A stretch of 64,000 nucleotides of DNA from Xylocopa sonorina. Lineage: Eukaryota; Arthropoda; Insecta; Hymenoptera; Apidae. The notes under the pieces are model-generated. The model had not been told where the DNA came from. It searched no databases and worked only from the letters and a program-made list of their open reading frames with translations. The stretch is taken from the NCBI RefSeq assembly GCF_050948175.1, contig NW_027490262.1, positions 310,001 to 374,000 of the forward strand, read 5' to 3'. The position numbers were made by a program, and so were the translations under genes. This document shows positions 9,401-25,170 of this stretch, one piece after another (within the stretch, counting starts at the first letter, position 1; each line of letters starts with the position of its first letter).

Positions 9401-12124
9401 TGGAAACGCATTTCCTAGCAAGGATGTTTGGCATTTACATTCTTTTGAAGTGTGGAGGAGGTATACGTAACACTTCGCAATGAATATAATATCATATCAT
9501 GGAACATAGAAGTGAGATGCCACATCGCGTTCTAAGGAGCACTACATCTCTTTTGCTTCGATACGTAGACATTTGGAAACGCTATTTCCTAGCAAGCAAG
9601 TGTGGCATTTTCAATCTTTTGAAGAGAATACGTGCTTTACATGACACTTCGCAATGAATATTATATCTTATCATGAAACAAAGAAATGACATGCGATATC
9701 GCGAATTAAGGAGCATTAAAACTCTATTCCTTCGATACGTGGACATCTGCAAACACTAATTCCTAACAAGGAAGTGTCGCATTTACATTCTTTTGAAGTG
9801 AATACGAGATATACATGACAATTCGCAATGAATATTATATCTAATCATGAAACAAAGAAATGGGATGCGAAGTCTCGTTTTAATAAGCATTACTACCCTA
9901 TTGTTTCTATACGTAGACATCTGGAAACGAAATTTCCTAGCAAGGAAGTGTAGCGTTTACATTCTTTTGAAGTGAATACGAGGTATACATGACACTTCGC
10001 AATGAATATCATATCTTATCATGAAAAAAGAAATGAGATGCGATATTGCTTTTTAAGGAGCATTAAAACTCTATTGCTTCGATACGTGGACATCTGCAAA
10101 CACTACTTCCTAGCATGGAAGTGTCGCATTTACATTCTTTTGAAGTGAATTCGAGGTATACATGACACTCCGCAGTGAATATTATATCTTACCATAAAAT
10201 ATAGAAATGGGATGCGATATCTCGTTTTAAGAAGCATTAGAACTCTGTTGCTTCGGTACGTAGACATCTGCCATCGCTATAACCTAGCAACGAAGTGTCG
10301 CATTTACATTCATTTGAAGTGTAGACGAGATATACATAACACTACGCAATGAATATTATATCTTATCCTAAAACATAGAAATGAGATGCGATATCGCGTT
10401 TTAAGAAGCATTAGAACTCTATTGCTACGATACATAGACATCTGCAGACGCTATTTCCTAGCAAGGAAGTGTCTCATTTACATTCTCCAGCAGTGAGTAC
10501 GAGGTATACGTGACACTTCGCAATGAATATTATCCCATATCATGAAACATAGAAGTGAGATACGATATCCCGTTTTAAGAAGCTTTAGAACTCTATTGCT
10601 GCGATACGCAAACAGCTGCAAACGCTATTTCCTAGCAAGGAAGTGTCACATTTACATTCCTTTTAAGTGAATACGAGGTATACATGACACTTCGCATTGA
10701 ATGTTATCTCTTATCATGAATCACAGAAATGGGGGGCGATATCGCGTTTTAAGAAGCATTAGGTCTCTATTGCTACGATACGTAGACTTCTGCAAACGCT
10801 ATTTCCTAGCAAGGAAGTTTCGCATTTACGTTCATTTGAAGTGCATGCGATGTATACGTGACACTTCGCAATAAATATTATATCTTATCATGAATCATAG
10901 AAATGAGATGCAATATCGCGTTTTGAGATGCATTAGAAATCTAATGCTACGATACGCAGACATCTGCAAACGCTTTTTCCTAGCAAGGAAGTGTCGCAGT
11001 TACATTCTTTTGAATTATATGCGAGGTATACATAACACTACACAATGAATATTATATCTTATATCGAAACATATGAATGAGATTCGATATCGCGATTTAA
11101 GAAGCATTACAACTCTATTGCTTCGATACGTATACATCTGCAAACGCTATTTCCTAGCAAGGAAGCGTCGCATTTACATTCTTTTGAAGTGAATACGAGG
11201 TATGCATGTCACTTCGCAATGAATATTATATCTTATAATGAAACATAGAATTGAGATGCGATATCCCGCTTTAAGAAGCATTAGAACTCTATTGCTTCGA
11301 AACGTAGACATCTGCAAACGCTATTTCCTAGCAAGGAAGTGTCGCACTCACATTCATTTGAAGTGAATACAAGGTATACATGACACTTCGCAATGAATAT
11401 TATATCTTGTCATGAAACATAGGAATGAGATGCGATATCCCGATTTGAGAAGCATAAAACTCTATTTCTTCGATACGTAGACATCTACAAACGTTATTTC
11501 CTAGCAAGGAAGTGTAGCATTTGCATACTTTTGAAGTGTAGACGAGGTATACATAACACTTCGTAATGAATATTGTATCTCATCATGAAACATAGAAATG
11601 AGGTGCGATATCGCGTTTTAAGGATCATCAGAACACTATTGGTTCGATACGTAGACAACAGCAAACGCTACTTCCTAGCAAGGAAGTCTCGCACTTTCAT
11701 TCATTTGAAGTGTATACGAGGTATGCGTAACACTTCGCAATGAGTATTATATCTTATCATGAAACATAGAGTTGAGATGCGATATCGCGGTTTTAGAAGC
11801 ATTAGAACTCTATTGCTACGATACGTAGACATCAGCAAACGCTATTTCCTAGCAAGGAAGTGTCGCATTTACATTCTTTTGAAGTGAATACGAGGTATAC
11901 ATAACTCTACACAATGAATATTATATCTTATCATAGACCATAGAAAAGAGATGCGATATCGCGTTTTGAGAAGCATTAGAACTCTAATGCTACGATACGT
12001 AGACATCTGCAAAAACTATTTCCTAGCAAGGAAGTGTTGCATTTACATTCTTTTGAAGTGAATACGAGGTATACATAACTCTCCACAATGAATATCATAT
12101 CTTATCACGAAACATAGGAATGAG
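6454..12124 (+). repeat. Satellite array, diverged 174-bp monomers
   Basis: About 32 head-to-tail monomers. Spacing of a fixed landmark (GAAATGAGATGCGATATCGC) is 174 bp between 6561, 6735 and 6909, with occasional small indels (for example a 5-bp loss near 7015). Landmarks of the monomer are GCGATATCGC, TTTAAGAAGCATTAGAACTC, CGATACGTAGACATCTGC, TTCCTAGCAAGGAAGTGTCG and TGAATATTATATCTTATC. Neighbouring monomers differ considerably and no regular higher-order period is visible. One stretch of about 265 bp (from 7171) recurs near 10993, an offset close to 22 monomers, which may be a relic of the HOR seen further right. No gene is present. Confidence 0.95.
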
Positions 12125-15100
12125 ATGCGATATCGCGTTTTAAGAAGCATTAGAACTTTATCGCTTCGATACGTAGACATCTGCCAACGCTATTTCCTAG
12201 CTGGGAAGTGTCGCATTTACATTCATTTGATGTGTAGACTAAATATACATGACCCATCGCAAAGAATATTATATCATATCATGAGACACAGAACTGATAT
12301 GCGATATCGCGATCTAAGAAGCATTAGAACCCTATTGCTTCGATACGTAGACATATGCAATCGCTACTTCCTAGCAAGGAAGTGTCGCATTTACATTCAA
12401 TTGAAGTGAGTACGAGGAATACATAACACTTCGCAGTGAATATTATATCTTATCATGAAACATAGAAATGAGATGCGATATCGCGTTTTGAGATGCAATA
12501 GAAATATAATGCTACGATACGCAGAAATCTGCAAACGCTATTTCCTAGCAAGGAAGTGTCGCATTAACATTCTTTTGAAGTGTATGCGAGGTATACATAA
12601 CACTTCGCAATGAATATTATATGTTGTCACGAAACATAGAAATGAGATGCGATATCTCGTTTTAAGAAGCATTATAACACGCTTGCTAAGATACGTAGAC
12701 ATCTGCAAACTCTATTTCCTAGCAAGGAAGTGTTGCATTTACAATCATTTGAAGTGAATACGAGGAATACATGAAACTTCGCAATGAATATTATTTCTTA
12801 TCGTGAAGCATAGAAATGAGATGCGATATTCCGTTTCAAGAAGCATTAGAACTCTATTGCTTCGATACGTAGACATCTGCAATCGCTACTTCCTAGCAAG
12901 GAACTGTCGCATTTACATTCATTTGAAGTGTATGCGAGGTATACATAACACTTCGCAATGAATATTATATCTTATCGTGAAACATAGAAATGAGGTGCGA
13001 TCTCGCGATCTAAGAAGCATTAGAACTCTATTGCTACGATACGTAGACATCTGCAAACGTAACTTCCTAGCAAGGAAGTGTCGCATTTACATTCCCTTCA
13101 AAGCAGTACGAGGTATACATAACACTTCGTAATGAATATTATTTCTTATCATGAAACATAGAAATGAGAAGCGATATGACGATTTAAGAAGCATTAGAAT
13201 TCTATTGCTTCGATACGTAGACATCTGCAAACGCTATTTACTAGCAAGAATGTGTCGCATTTACATTCTTTTGAAGTGAATACGAGGTATACATAACACT
13301 CCGCAATGAATATTATATCTTGTAAAGAAACATAGAAATGAGATGCGATATCGCGATTTAAGAAGCATTAGATCTCTATTGCTACGATACGTAGACATCT
13401 GCAAACGCTATTTCCTAGCAAGGAAGTGTCGCATTTTCTTTCTCTTGAAGTGAATACGAGGTATACATGACACTTCGCAATGAATATTACATCTTATCAT
13501 GAAGCATATAAATGAGATGCGATATCGCGTTTTAAGAAGCATTGGAATACTATTGCTACGATATGTAGACATCTGCCAACGCTATTGCCTCGCAAGGTAG
13601 TGTCGCATTTACATTCCTTTGAAATGAATAGGAGGTACAAATGACGCTTCGCAATGAATGTTATATCCTGTCATGAGACATAGATGTGAGACGCGATATC
13701 GAGTTTTACGTAGCATTAGAACTCTATTACTACGATACGTAGACATCTGCAAACGCTATTTCCTACCAAGGATGTGTCGCATTACATTCTTTTGAAGTGA
13801 ATACGAGGTACACATGACACTTCGCATCGCATATTATATCTTATAATTAAACATAGAAAGGAGATGCGGTGTCCCTTTTTAAAAAGCATTAGAACTCTAT
13901 TGCTACGATACGTAGACATCTGGAAACGCTATTTCCTAGGAAGGAAGTGTCGCACCTACATTCTCTTGAAGTGAATATGAGGTATACATAACACACCACG
14001 ATAAATATTATATCTTATCGTGAAACATAGAAATGTGATGCGATATTGCGATTTAAGAAGCAATAGAACCCTGTTGCTACGATACGTAGACATCTGCCAA
14101 CGCTATTTCCTAGCATGGAAGTGTCGCATTTACATTCAGTTGAAGTGTATGCGTGGTATACATGACACTACGCAATGATTATTATATATTATCATGAAAC
14201 ATAGGAATGAGATGCGATATCGCGTTTTGGGAAGCATTAGAACCTTATTGCTACGATACGTAGACATTTGCAAACGCTATCTCCTAGTATGGAAGTGTCG
14301 CCTTTACATTCATTTGACGTGGTTGCGAGGTATACATGACACTTCGCAATGATTATTATATATTATCATGAAACACAGGAATGAGATGCGATATCGCGTT
14401 TTGGGAAGCATTAGAACACTAATGCTACGATACGTAGACATCTGCAAACGCTATTTCCTAGCAGGGAAGTTTCGCATTTACATTCATTTGAAGTGTAGAC
14501 GAGATATACATAACAGTGCACTACGAATATTATACATTATCATGACACATAGAAATAAGATGCGATATCGCGTTTTGAGAAGCGTTAGAACTCTAATGCT
14601 ACGATACGTAGACATCTGCAGACGCTATTTCCTAGCAAGGAAGTGTCGCAATTACATTCTTTTGAAGTGAATGCGAGGTATACATAACACTCCACAATGA
14701 ATATCATATCTTATCATGAAACACAGAAATGAGATGCGATCTGGCGATTTAAGAAGCATTAGGACTCTAGTGCTTCGATACGTAGATATCTGCAAACGAT
14801 ACTTCCTAGCAAGGAAGTGTCGCATTTACATTCTTTTGAAGTGAGTACGTGGTATACATGACACTCCACAAAGAATATTATATCTTATCACGAAACATAG
14901 AAATGAGATGCGATATCGCAATTTAAGACGCATCATAACTCTATAGCTTCGATACGTAGACACCTGTAAACGCTAGTTCCTAGCAAGGAAGTGTCGCATT
15001 TACATTCTTTTGAAGTGAATACGAGGTATACATAACTCTACACAATGAATATTATATCTTATCATAGACCATAGAAAAGAGATGCGATATGGCGATTTAA

Positions 15101-18100
15101 GAAGCATAAGAACTCTATTGCTTCGATACGTAGACATCTGGAAACGTAATTCCGTAGCAAGGATGTGTCGCATTTACATTAATTTGAAGTGTATGGGAGG
15201 TATACATGACACTTCGCAATGAAAATTATATCTTATCATGAAACATAGGAATGAGATGCGATATCGCGTTTTGAGAAGCATTAGAACTCTAATGCTACGA
15301 TACGTAGACATCTGCAAAAACTATTTCCTAGCAAGGAAGTGTTGCATTTACATTCTTTTGAAGTGAATACGAGGTATACATAACTCTCCACAATGAATAT
15401 TATATCTTATCACGAAACATAGAAATGAGATGCGATATCGCGTTTTAAGAAGCATTAGAACTTTATCGCTTCGATACGTAGACATCTGCCAACGCTATTT
15501 CCTAGCTGGGAAGTGTCGCATTTACATTCATTTGATGTGTAGACTAGATATACATAACCCATCGCAAAGAATATTATATCATATCATGAGACACAGAAAT
15601 GATATGCGATATCGCGTTCTAAGAAGCATTAGAACCCTATTGCTTCGATACGTAGACATATGCAATCGCTACTTCCTAGCAAGGAAGTGTCGCATTTACA
15701 TTCAATTGAAGTGAGTACGAGGAATACATAACACTTCGCAGTGAATATTATATCTTATCATGAAACATAGAAATGAGATGCGATATCGCGTTTTGAGATG
15801 CAATAGAAATATAATGCTACGATACGCAGAAATCTGCAAACGCTATTTCCTAGCAAGGAAGTGTCGCATTAACATTCTTTTGAAGTGTATGCGAGGTATA
15901 CATAACACTTCGCAATGAATATTATATGTTGTCACGAAACATAGAAATGAGATGCGATATCTCGTTTTAAGAAGCATTATAACACGCTTGCTACGATACG
16001 TAGACATCTGCAAACTCTATTTCCTAGCATGGAAGTGTTGCATTTACATTCATTTGAAGTGAATACGAGGAATACATGAAACTTCGCAATGAATATTATT
16101 TCTTATCGTGAAGCATAGAAATGAGATGCGATATTCCGTTTCAAGAAGCATTAGAACTCTATTGCTTCGATACGTAGACGTCTGCAAACGCTATTTCCTA
16201 GCAAGGAACAGTCGCATATACATTCATTTGAAGTGTATGCGATGTATACGTGACACTTCGCAATAAATATTATATCTTTTCATGAAACATAGGAATGAGA
16301 TGCGATATCGCGTTTGGAGATGCAATAGAAATCTAATGCTACGATACGCAGAAATCTGCAAACGCTATTTCCTAGCAAGGAAGTGTCGCATTTACATTCT
16401 TTTGAGGTGAATACGAGGTATACATAACACTCCACAATGAATATTATATCTTATCGTGAAACATAGATCTGAGATTCGATCTTGCGATATAAGAAGCATA
16501 AGAACTCTATTGCTACGATACGTAGACATCTGCAAACGCTATTTCCTAGCAAGGAAGTGTCGCATTTACATTCTTTTGAAGTGAATGCGAGGTATACATA
16601 ACACTTCGCAATGAATATTATATGTTATCATGAAACATGGAAATGAGATGCGATATCCCGTTTCATGAAGCATTAGAACTCTATTGCTTCGATACGTAGA
16701 CATCTGCAATCGCTACTTCCTAGCAAGGAACTGTCGCATTTACATTCATTTGAAGTGTAAGCGAGGTATACATAACACTTCGCAATGAATATTATATCTT
16801 ATCGTGAAACATAGAAATGAGGTGCGATCTCGCGATCTAAGAAGCATTAGAACTCTATTGCTACGATATGTAGACATCTGCAAACGTAACTTCCTAGCAA
16901 GGAAGTGTCGCATTTACATTCCCTTCAAAGCAGTACGAGGTATATATAACACTTCGTAATGAATATTATTTCTTATCATGAAACATAGAAATGAGAAGCG
17001 ATATGACGATTTAAGAAGCATTAGAATTCTATTGCTTCGATACGTAGACATCTGCAAACGCTATTTACTAGCAAGAATGTGTCGCATTTACATTCTTTTG
17101 AAGTGAATACGAGGTATACATAACACTCCGCAATGAATATTATATCTTGTAAAGAAACATAGAAATGAGATGCGATATCGCGATTTAAGAAGCATTAGAT
17201 CTCTATTGCTACGATACGTAGACATCTGCAAACGCTATTTCCTAGCAAGGAAGTGTCGCATTTTCTTTCTCTTGAAGTGAATACGAGGTATACATGACAC
17301 TTCGCAATGAATATTATATCTTATAATGAAGCATATAAATGAGATGCGATATCGCGTTTTAAGAAGCATTGGAATACTATTGCTACGATACGTAGACATC
17401 TGCCAACGCTATTGCCTCGCAAGGTAGTGTCGCATTTACATTCCTTTGAAATGAATAGGAGGTACAAATGACACTTCGCAATGAATGTTATATCCTGTCA
17501 TGAGACATAGATGTGAGACGCGATATCGAGTTTTACGTAGCATTAGAACTCTATTACTACGATACGTAGACATCTGCAAACGCTATTTCCTACCAAGGAT
17601 GTGTCGCATTACATTCTTTTGAAGTGAATACGAGGTACACATGACACTTCGCATCGAATATTATATCTTATAATTAAACATAGAAAGGAGATGCGGTGTC
17701 CCTTTTTAAAAAGCATTAGATCTCTATTGCTACGATACGTAGACATCTGGAAACGCTATTTCCTAGGAAGGAAGTGTCGCACTTACATTCTCTTGAAGTG
17801 AATATGAGGTATACATAACACACCACAATAAATATTATATCTTATCGTGAAACATAGAAATGTGATGCGATATTGCGATTTAAGAAGCAATAGAACCCTG
17901 TTGCTACGATACCTAGACATCTGCAAACGCTATTTCCTAGCATGGAAGTGTCGCATTTACATTCAGTTGAAGTGTATGCGTGGTATACATGACACTTCGC
18001 AATGATTATTATATATTATCATGAAACATAGGAATGAGATGCGATATCGCGTTTTGGGAAGCATTAGAACCTTATTGCTACGATACGTAGACATTTGCAA

Positions 18101-21100
18101 ACGCTATCTCCTAGTATGGAAGTGTCGCCTTTACATTCATTTGACGTGGTTGCGAGGTATACATGACACTTCGCAATGATTATTATATATTATCATGAAA
18201 CACAGGAATGAGATGCGATGTCGCGTTTTGGGAAGCATTAGAACACTAATGCTACGATACGTAGACATCTGCAAACGCTATTTCCTAGCAGGGAAGTTTC
18301 GCATTTACATTCATTTGAAGTGTAGACGAGATATACATAACAGTGCACTACGAATATTATACATTATCATGACACATAGAAATAAGATGCGATATCGCGT
18401 TTTGAGAAGCGTTAGAACTCTAATGCTACGATACGTAGACATCTGCAGACGCTATTTCCTAGCAAGGAAGTGTCGCAATTACATTCTTTTGAAGTGAATG
18501 CGAGGTATACATAACACTCCACAATGAATATCATATCTTATCATGAAACACAGAAATGAGATGCGATTTGGCGATTTAAGAAGCATTAGGACTCTAGTGC
18601 TTCGATACGTAGATATCTGCAAACGATACTTCCTAGCAAGGAAGTGTCGCATTTACATTCTTTTGAAGTGAGTACGTGGTATACATGACACTCCACAAAG
18701 AATATTATATCTTATTACGAAACATAGAAATGAGATGCGATATCGCAATTTAAGAAGCATCATAACTCTATAGCTTCGATACGTAGACACCTGTAAACGC
18801 TAGTTCCTAGCAAGGAAGTGTCGCATTTACATTCTTTTGAAGTGAATACGAGGTATACATAACTCTACACAATGAATATTATATCTTATCATAGACCATA
18901 GAAAAGAGATGCGATATGGCGGTTTAAGAAGCATAAGAACTCTATTGCTTCGATACGTAGACATCTGGAAACGTAATTCCGTAGCAAGGATGTGTCGCAT
19001 TTACATTAATTTGAAGTGTATGGGAGGTATACATGACACTTCGCAATGAAAATTATATCTTATCATGAAACATAGGAATGAGATGCGATATCGCGTTTTG
19101 AGAAGCATTAGAACTCTAATGCTACGATACGTAGACATCTGCAAAAACTATTTCCTAGCAAGGAAGTGTTGCATTTACATTCTTTTGAAGTGAATACGAG
19201 GTATACATAACTCTCCACAATGAATATTATATCTTATCACGAAACATAGAAATGAGATGCGATATCGCGTTTTAAGAAGCATTAGAACTTTATCGCTTCG
19301 ATACGTAGACATCTGCCAACGCTATTTCCTAGCTGGGAAGTGTCGCATTTACATTCATTTGATGTGTAGACTAGATATACATAACCCATCGCAAAGAATA
19401 TTATATCATATCATGAGACACAGAAATCATATGCGATATCGCGTTCTAAGAAGCATTAGAACCCTATTGCTTCGATACGTAGACATATGCAATCGCTACT
19501 TCCTAGCAAGGAAGTGTCGCATTTACATTCAATTGAAGTGAGTACGAGGAATACATAACACTTCGCAGTGAATATTATATCTTATCATGAAACATAGAAA
19601 TGAGATGCGATATCGCGTTTTGAGATGCAATAGAAATATAATGCTACGATACGCAGAAATCTGTTAACGCTATTTCCTAGCAAGGAAGTGTCGCATTAAC
19701 ATTCTTTTGAAGTGTATGCGAGGTATACATAACACTTCGCAATGAATATTATATGTTGTCACGAAACATAGAAATGAGATGCGATATCTCGTTTTAAGAA
19801 GCATTATAACACGCTTGCTACGATACGTAGACATCTGCAAACTCTATTTCCTAGCAAGGAAGTGTTGCATTTACATTCATTTGAAGTGAATACGAGGAAT
19901 ACATGAAACTTCGCAATGAATATTATTTCTTATCGTGAAGCATAGAAATGAGATGCGATATTCCGTTTCAAGAAGCATTAGAACTCTATTGCTTCGATAC
20001 GTAGACGTCTGCAAACGCTATTTCCTAGCAAGGAACTGTCGCATTTACATTCATTTGAAGTGTATGCGATGTATACGTGACACTTCGCAATAAATATTAT
20101 ATCTTTTCATGAAACATAGAAATGAGATGCGATATCGCGTTTGGAGATGCAATAGAAATCTAATGCTACGATACGCAGAAATCTGCAAACGCTATTTCCT
20201 AGCAAGGAAGTGTCGCATTTACATTCTTTTGAGGTGAATACGAGGTATACATAACACTCCACAATGAATATTATATCTTATCGTGAAACATAGATCTGAG
20301 ATTCGATCTTGCGATATAAGAAGCATAAGAACTCTATTGCTACGATACGTAGACATCTGCCAACGCTATTGCCTCGCAAGGTAGTGTCGCATTTACATTC
20401 CTTTGAAATGAATAGGACGTACAAATGACACTTCGCAATGAATGTTATATCCTGTCATGAGACATAGATGTGAGACGCGATATCGAGTTTTACGTAGCAT
20501 TAGAACTCTATTACTACGATACGTAGACATCTGCAAACGCTATTTCCTACCAAGGATGTGTCGCATTACATTCTTTTGAAGTGAATACGAGGTACACATG
20601 ACACTTCGCATCGAATATTATATCTTATAATTAAACATAGAAAGGGGATGCGGTGTCCCTTTTTAAAAAGCATTAGAACTCTATTGCTACGATACGTAGA
20701 CATCTGGAAACGCTATTTCCTAGGAAGGAAGTGTCGCACTTACATTCTCTTGAAGTGAATATGAGGTATACATAACACACCACAATAAATATTATATCTT
20801 ATCGTGAAACATAGAAATGTGATGCGATATTGCGATTTAAGAAGCAATAGAACCCTGTTGCTACGATACGTAGACATCTGCAAACGCTATTTCCTAGCAT
20901 GGAAGTGTCGCATTTACATTCAGTTGAAGTGTATGCGTGGTATACATGACACTTCGCAATGATTATTATATATTATCATGAAACATAGGAATGAGATGCG
21001 ATATCGCGTTTTGGGAAGCATTAGAACCTTATTGCTACGATACGTAGACATTTGCAAACGCTATCCCCTAGTATGGAAGTGTCGCCTTTACATTCATTTG

Positions 21101-24100
21101 ACGTGGTTGCGAGGTATACATGACACTTCGCAATGATTATTATATATTATCATGAAACACAGGAATGAGATGCGATGTCGCGTTTTGGGAAGCATTAGAA
21201 CACTAATGCTACGATACGTAGACATCTGCAAACGCTATTTCCTAGCAGGGAAGTTTCGCATTTACATTCATTTGAAGTGTAGACGAGATATACATAACAG
21301 TGCACTACGAATATTATACATTATCATGACACATAGAAATAAGATGCGATATCGCGTTTTGAGAAGCGTTAGAACTCTAATGCTACGATACGTAGACATC
21401 TGCAGACGCTATTTCCTAGCAAGGAAGTGTCGCAATTACATTCTTTTGAAGTGAATGCGAGGTATACATAACACTCCACAATGAATATCATATCTTATCA
21501 TGAAACACAGAAATGAGATGCGATTTGGCGATTTAAGAAGCATTAGGACTCTAGTGCTTCGATACGTAGATATCTGCAAACGATACTTCCTAGCAAGGAA
21601 GTGTCGCATTTACATTCTTTTGAAGTGAGTACGTGGTATACATGACACTCCACAAAGAATATTATATCTTATTACGAAACATAGAAATGAGATGCGATAT
21701 CGCAATTTAAGAAGCATCATAACTCTATAGCTTCGATACGTAGACACCTGTAAACGCTAGTTCCTAGCAAGGAAGTGTCGCATTTACATTCTTTTGAAGT
21801 GAATACGAGGTATACATAACTCTACACAATGAATATTATATCTTATCATAGACCATAGAAAAGAGATGCGATATGGCGGTTTAAGAAGCATAAGAACTCT
21901 ATTGCTTCGATACGTAGACATCTGGAAACGTAATTCCGTAGCAAGGATGTGTCGCATTTACATTAATTTGAAGTGTATGGGAGGTATACATGACACTTCG
22001 CAATGAAAATTATATCTTATCATGAAACATAGGAATGAGATGCGATATCGCGTTTTGAGAAGCATTAGAACTCTAATGCTACGATACGTAGACATCTGCA
22101 AAAACTATTTCCTAGCAAGGAAGTGTTGCATTTACATTCTTTTGAAGTGAATACGAGGTATACATAACTCTCCACAATGAATATTATATCTTATCACGAA
22201 ACATAGAAATGAGATGCGATATCGCGTTTTAAGAAGCATTAGAACTTTATCGCTTCGATACGTAGACATCTGCCAACGCTATTTCCTAGCTGGGAAGTGT
22301 CGCATTTACATTCATTTGATGTGTAGACTAGATATACATAACCCATCGCAAAGAATATTATATCATATCATGAGACACAGAAATCATATGCGATATCGCG
22401 TTCTAAGAAGCATTAGAACCCTATTGCTTCGATACGTAGACATATGCAATCGCTACTTCCTAGCAAGGAAGTGTCGCATTTACATTCAATTGAAGTGAGT
22501 ACGAGGAATACATAACACTTCGCAGTGAATATTATATCTTATCATGAAACATAGAAATGAGATGCGATATCGCGTTTTGAGATGCAATAGAAATATAATG
22601 CTACGATACGCAGAAATCTGTTAACGCTATTTCCTAGCAAGGAAGTGTCGCATTAACATTCTTTTGAAGTGTATGCGAGGTATACATAACACTTCGCAAT
22701 GAATATTATATGTTGTCACGAAACATAGAAATGAGATGCGATATCTCGTTTTAAGAAGCATTATAACACGCTTGCTACGATACGTAGACATCTGCAAACT
22801 CTATTTCCTAGCAAGGAAGTGTTGCATTTACATTCATTTGAAGTGAATACGAGGAATACATGAAACTTCGCAATGAATATTATTTCTTATCGTGAAGCAT
22901 AGAAATGAGATGCGATATTCCGTTTCAAGAAGCATTAGAACTCTATTGCTTCGATACGTAGACGTCTGCAAACGCTATTTCCTAGCAAGGAACTGTCGCA
23001 TTTACATTCATTTGAAGTGTATGCGATGTATACGTGACACTTCGCAATAAATATTATATCTTTTCATGAAACATAGAAATGAGATGCGATATCGCGTTTG
23101 GAGATGCAATAGAAATCTAATGCTACGATACGCAGAAATCTGCAAACGCTATTTCCTAGCAAGGAAGTGTCGCATTTACATTCTTTTGAGGTGAATACGA
23201 GGTATACATAACACTCCACAATGAATATTATATCTTATCGTGAAACATAGATCTGAGATTCGATCTTGCGATATAAGAAGCATAAGAACTCTATTGCTAC
23301 GATACGTAGACATCTGCCAACGCTATTGCCTCGCAAGGTAGTGTCGCATTTACATTCCTTTGAAATGAATAGGACGTACAAATGACACTTCGCAATGAAT
23401 GTTATATCCTGTCATGAGACATAGATGTGAGACGCGATATCGAGTTTTACGTAGCATTAGAACTCTATTACTACGATACGTAGACATCTGCAAACGCTAT
23501 TTCCTACCAAGGATGTGTCGCATTACATTCTTTTGAAGTGAATACGAGGTACACATGACACTTCGCATCGAATATTATATCTTATAATTAAACATAGAAA
23601 GGGGATGCGGTGTCCCTTTTTAAAAAGCATTAGAACTCTATTGCTACGATACGTAGACATCTGGAAACGCTATTTCCTAGGAAGGAAGTGTCGCACTTAC
23701 ATTCTCTTGAAGTGAATATGAGGTATACATAACACACCACAATAAATATTATATCTTATCGTGAAACATAGAAATGTGATGCGATATTGCGATTTAAGAA
23801 GCAATAGAACCCTGTTGCTACGATACGTAGACATCTGCAAACGCTATTTCCTAGCATGGAAGTGTCGCATTTACATTCAGTTGAAGTGTATGCGTGGTAT
23901 ACATGACACTTCGCAATGATTATTATATATTATCATGAAACATAGGAATGAGATGCGATATCGCGTTTTGGGAAGCATTAGAACCTTATTGCTACGATAC
24001 GTAGACATTTGCAAACGCTATCCCCTAGTATGGAAGTGTCGCCTTTACATTCATTTGACGTGGTTGCGAGGTATACATGACACTTCGCAATGATTATTAT

Positions 24101-25170
24101 ATATTATCATGAAACACAGGAATGAGATGCGATATCGCGTTTTGGGAAGCATTAGAACACTAATGCTACGATACGTAGACATCTGCAAACGCTATTTCCT
24201 AGCAGGGAAGTTTCGCATTTACATTCATTTGAAGTGTAGACGAGATATACATAACAGTGCACTACGAATATTATACATTATCATGACACATAGAAATAAG
24301 ATGCGATATCGCGTTTTGAGAAGCGTTAGAACTCTAATGCTACGATACGTAGACATCTGCAGACGCTATTTCCTAGCAAGGAAGTGTCGCAATTACATTC
24401 TTTTGAAGTGAATGCGAGGTATACATAACACTCCACAATGAATATCGTATCTTATCATGAAACACAGAAATGAGATGCGATTTGGCGATTTAAGAAGCAT
24501 TAGGACTTTATCGCTTCGATACGTAGATATCTGCAAACGATACTTCCTAGCAAGGAAGTGTCGCATTTACATTCTTTTGAAGTGAGTACGTGGTATACAT
24601 GGCACTCCACAAAGAATATTATATCTTATCACGAAACATAGAAATGAGATGCGATATCGCAATTTAAGAAGCATCATAACTCTATAGCTTCGATACGTAG
24701 ACATCTGTAAACGCTAGTTCCTAGCAAGGAAGTGTCGCATTTACATTCTTTTGAAGTGAATACGAGGTATACATAACTCTACACAATGAATATTATATCT
24801 TATCATAGACCATAGAAAAGAGATGCGATATGGCGATTTAAGAAGCATAAGAACTCTATTGCTTCGATACGTAGACATCTGGAAACGTAATTCCGTAGCA
24901 AGGATGTGTCGCATTTACATTAATTTGAAGTGTATGGGAGGTATACATGACACTTCGCAATGAAAATTATATCTTATCATGAAACATAGGAATGAGATGC
25001 GATATCGCGTTTTGAGAAGCATTAGAACTCTAATGCTACGATACGTAGACATCTGCAAAAACTATTTCCTAGCAAGGAAGTGTTGCATTTACATTCTTTT
25101 GAAGTGAATACGAGGTATACATAACTCTCCACAATGAATATTATATCTTATCACGAAACATAGAAATGAG
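12125..25170 (+). repeat. Higher-order satellite repeat, units of 19, 22, 17 and 17 monomers
   Basis: Identical rare variants recur at fixed spacing. A monomer with the variant CTTTATCGCTTCG defines units starting at 12125, 15430, 19257 and 22214, with the next at 25171. Unit lengths are 3305, 3827, 2957 and 2957 bp, that is 19, 22, 17 and 17 times 174 bp, each short by 1 bp. Another rare variant (GCGGTGTCCCTTTT) lies at 13866, 17693, 20650 and 23607 and gives the same steps. The 3827-bp unit has three monomers (about 16160-16680) absent from the first unit. The two 2957-bp units lack a five-monomer block (870 bp) relative to it, with the junction near 20345. This is typical of unequal exchange in a homogenising array. 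Confidence 0.93.

Noticed and set aside
12125..12409. Open frames of 60-160 codons repeated through the satellite (for example 12125, 14368, 27196, 34394, 50001)
   Set aside because: They follow the repeat period, start and stop at monomer variants, and show only the satellite consensus in translation. No domain, no conserved start, and frequent stops in neighbouring monomers.
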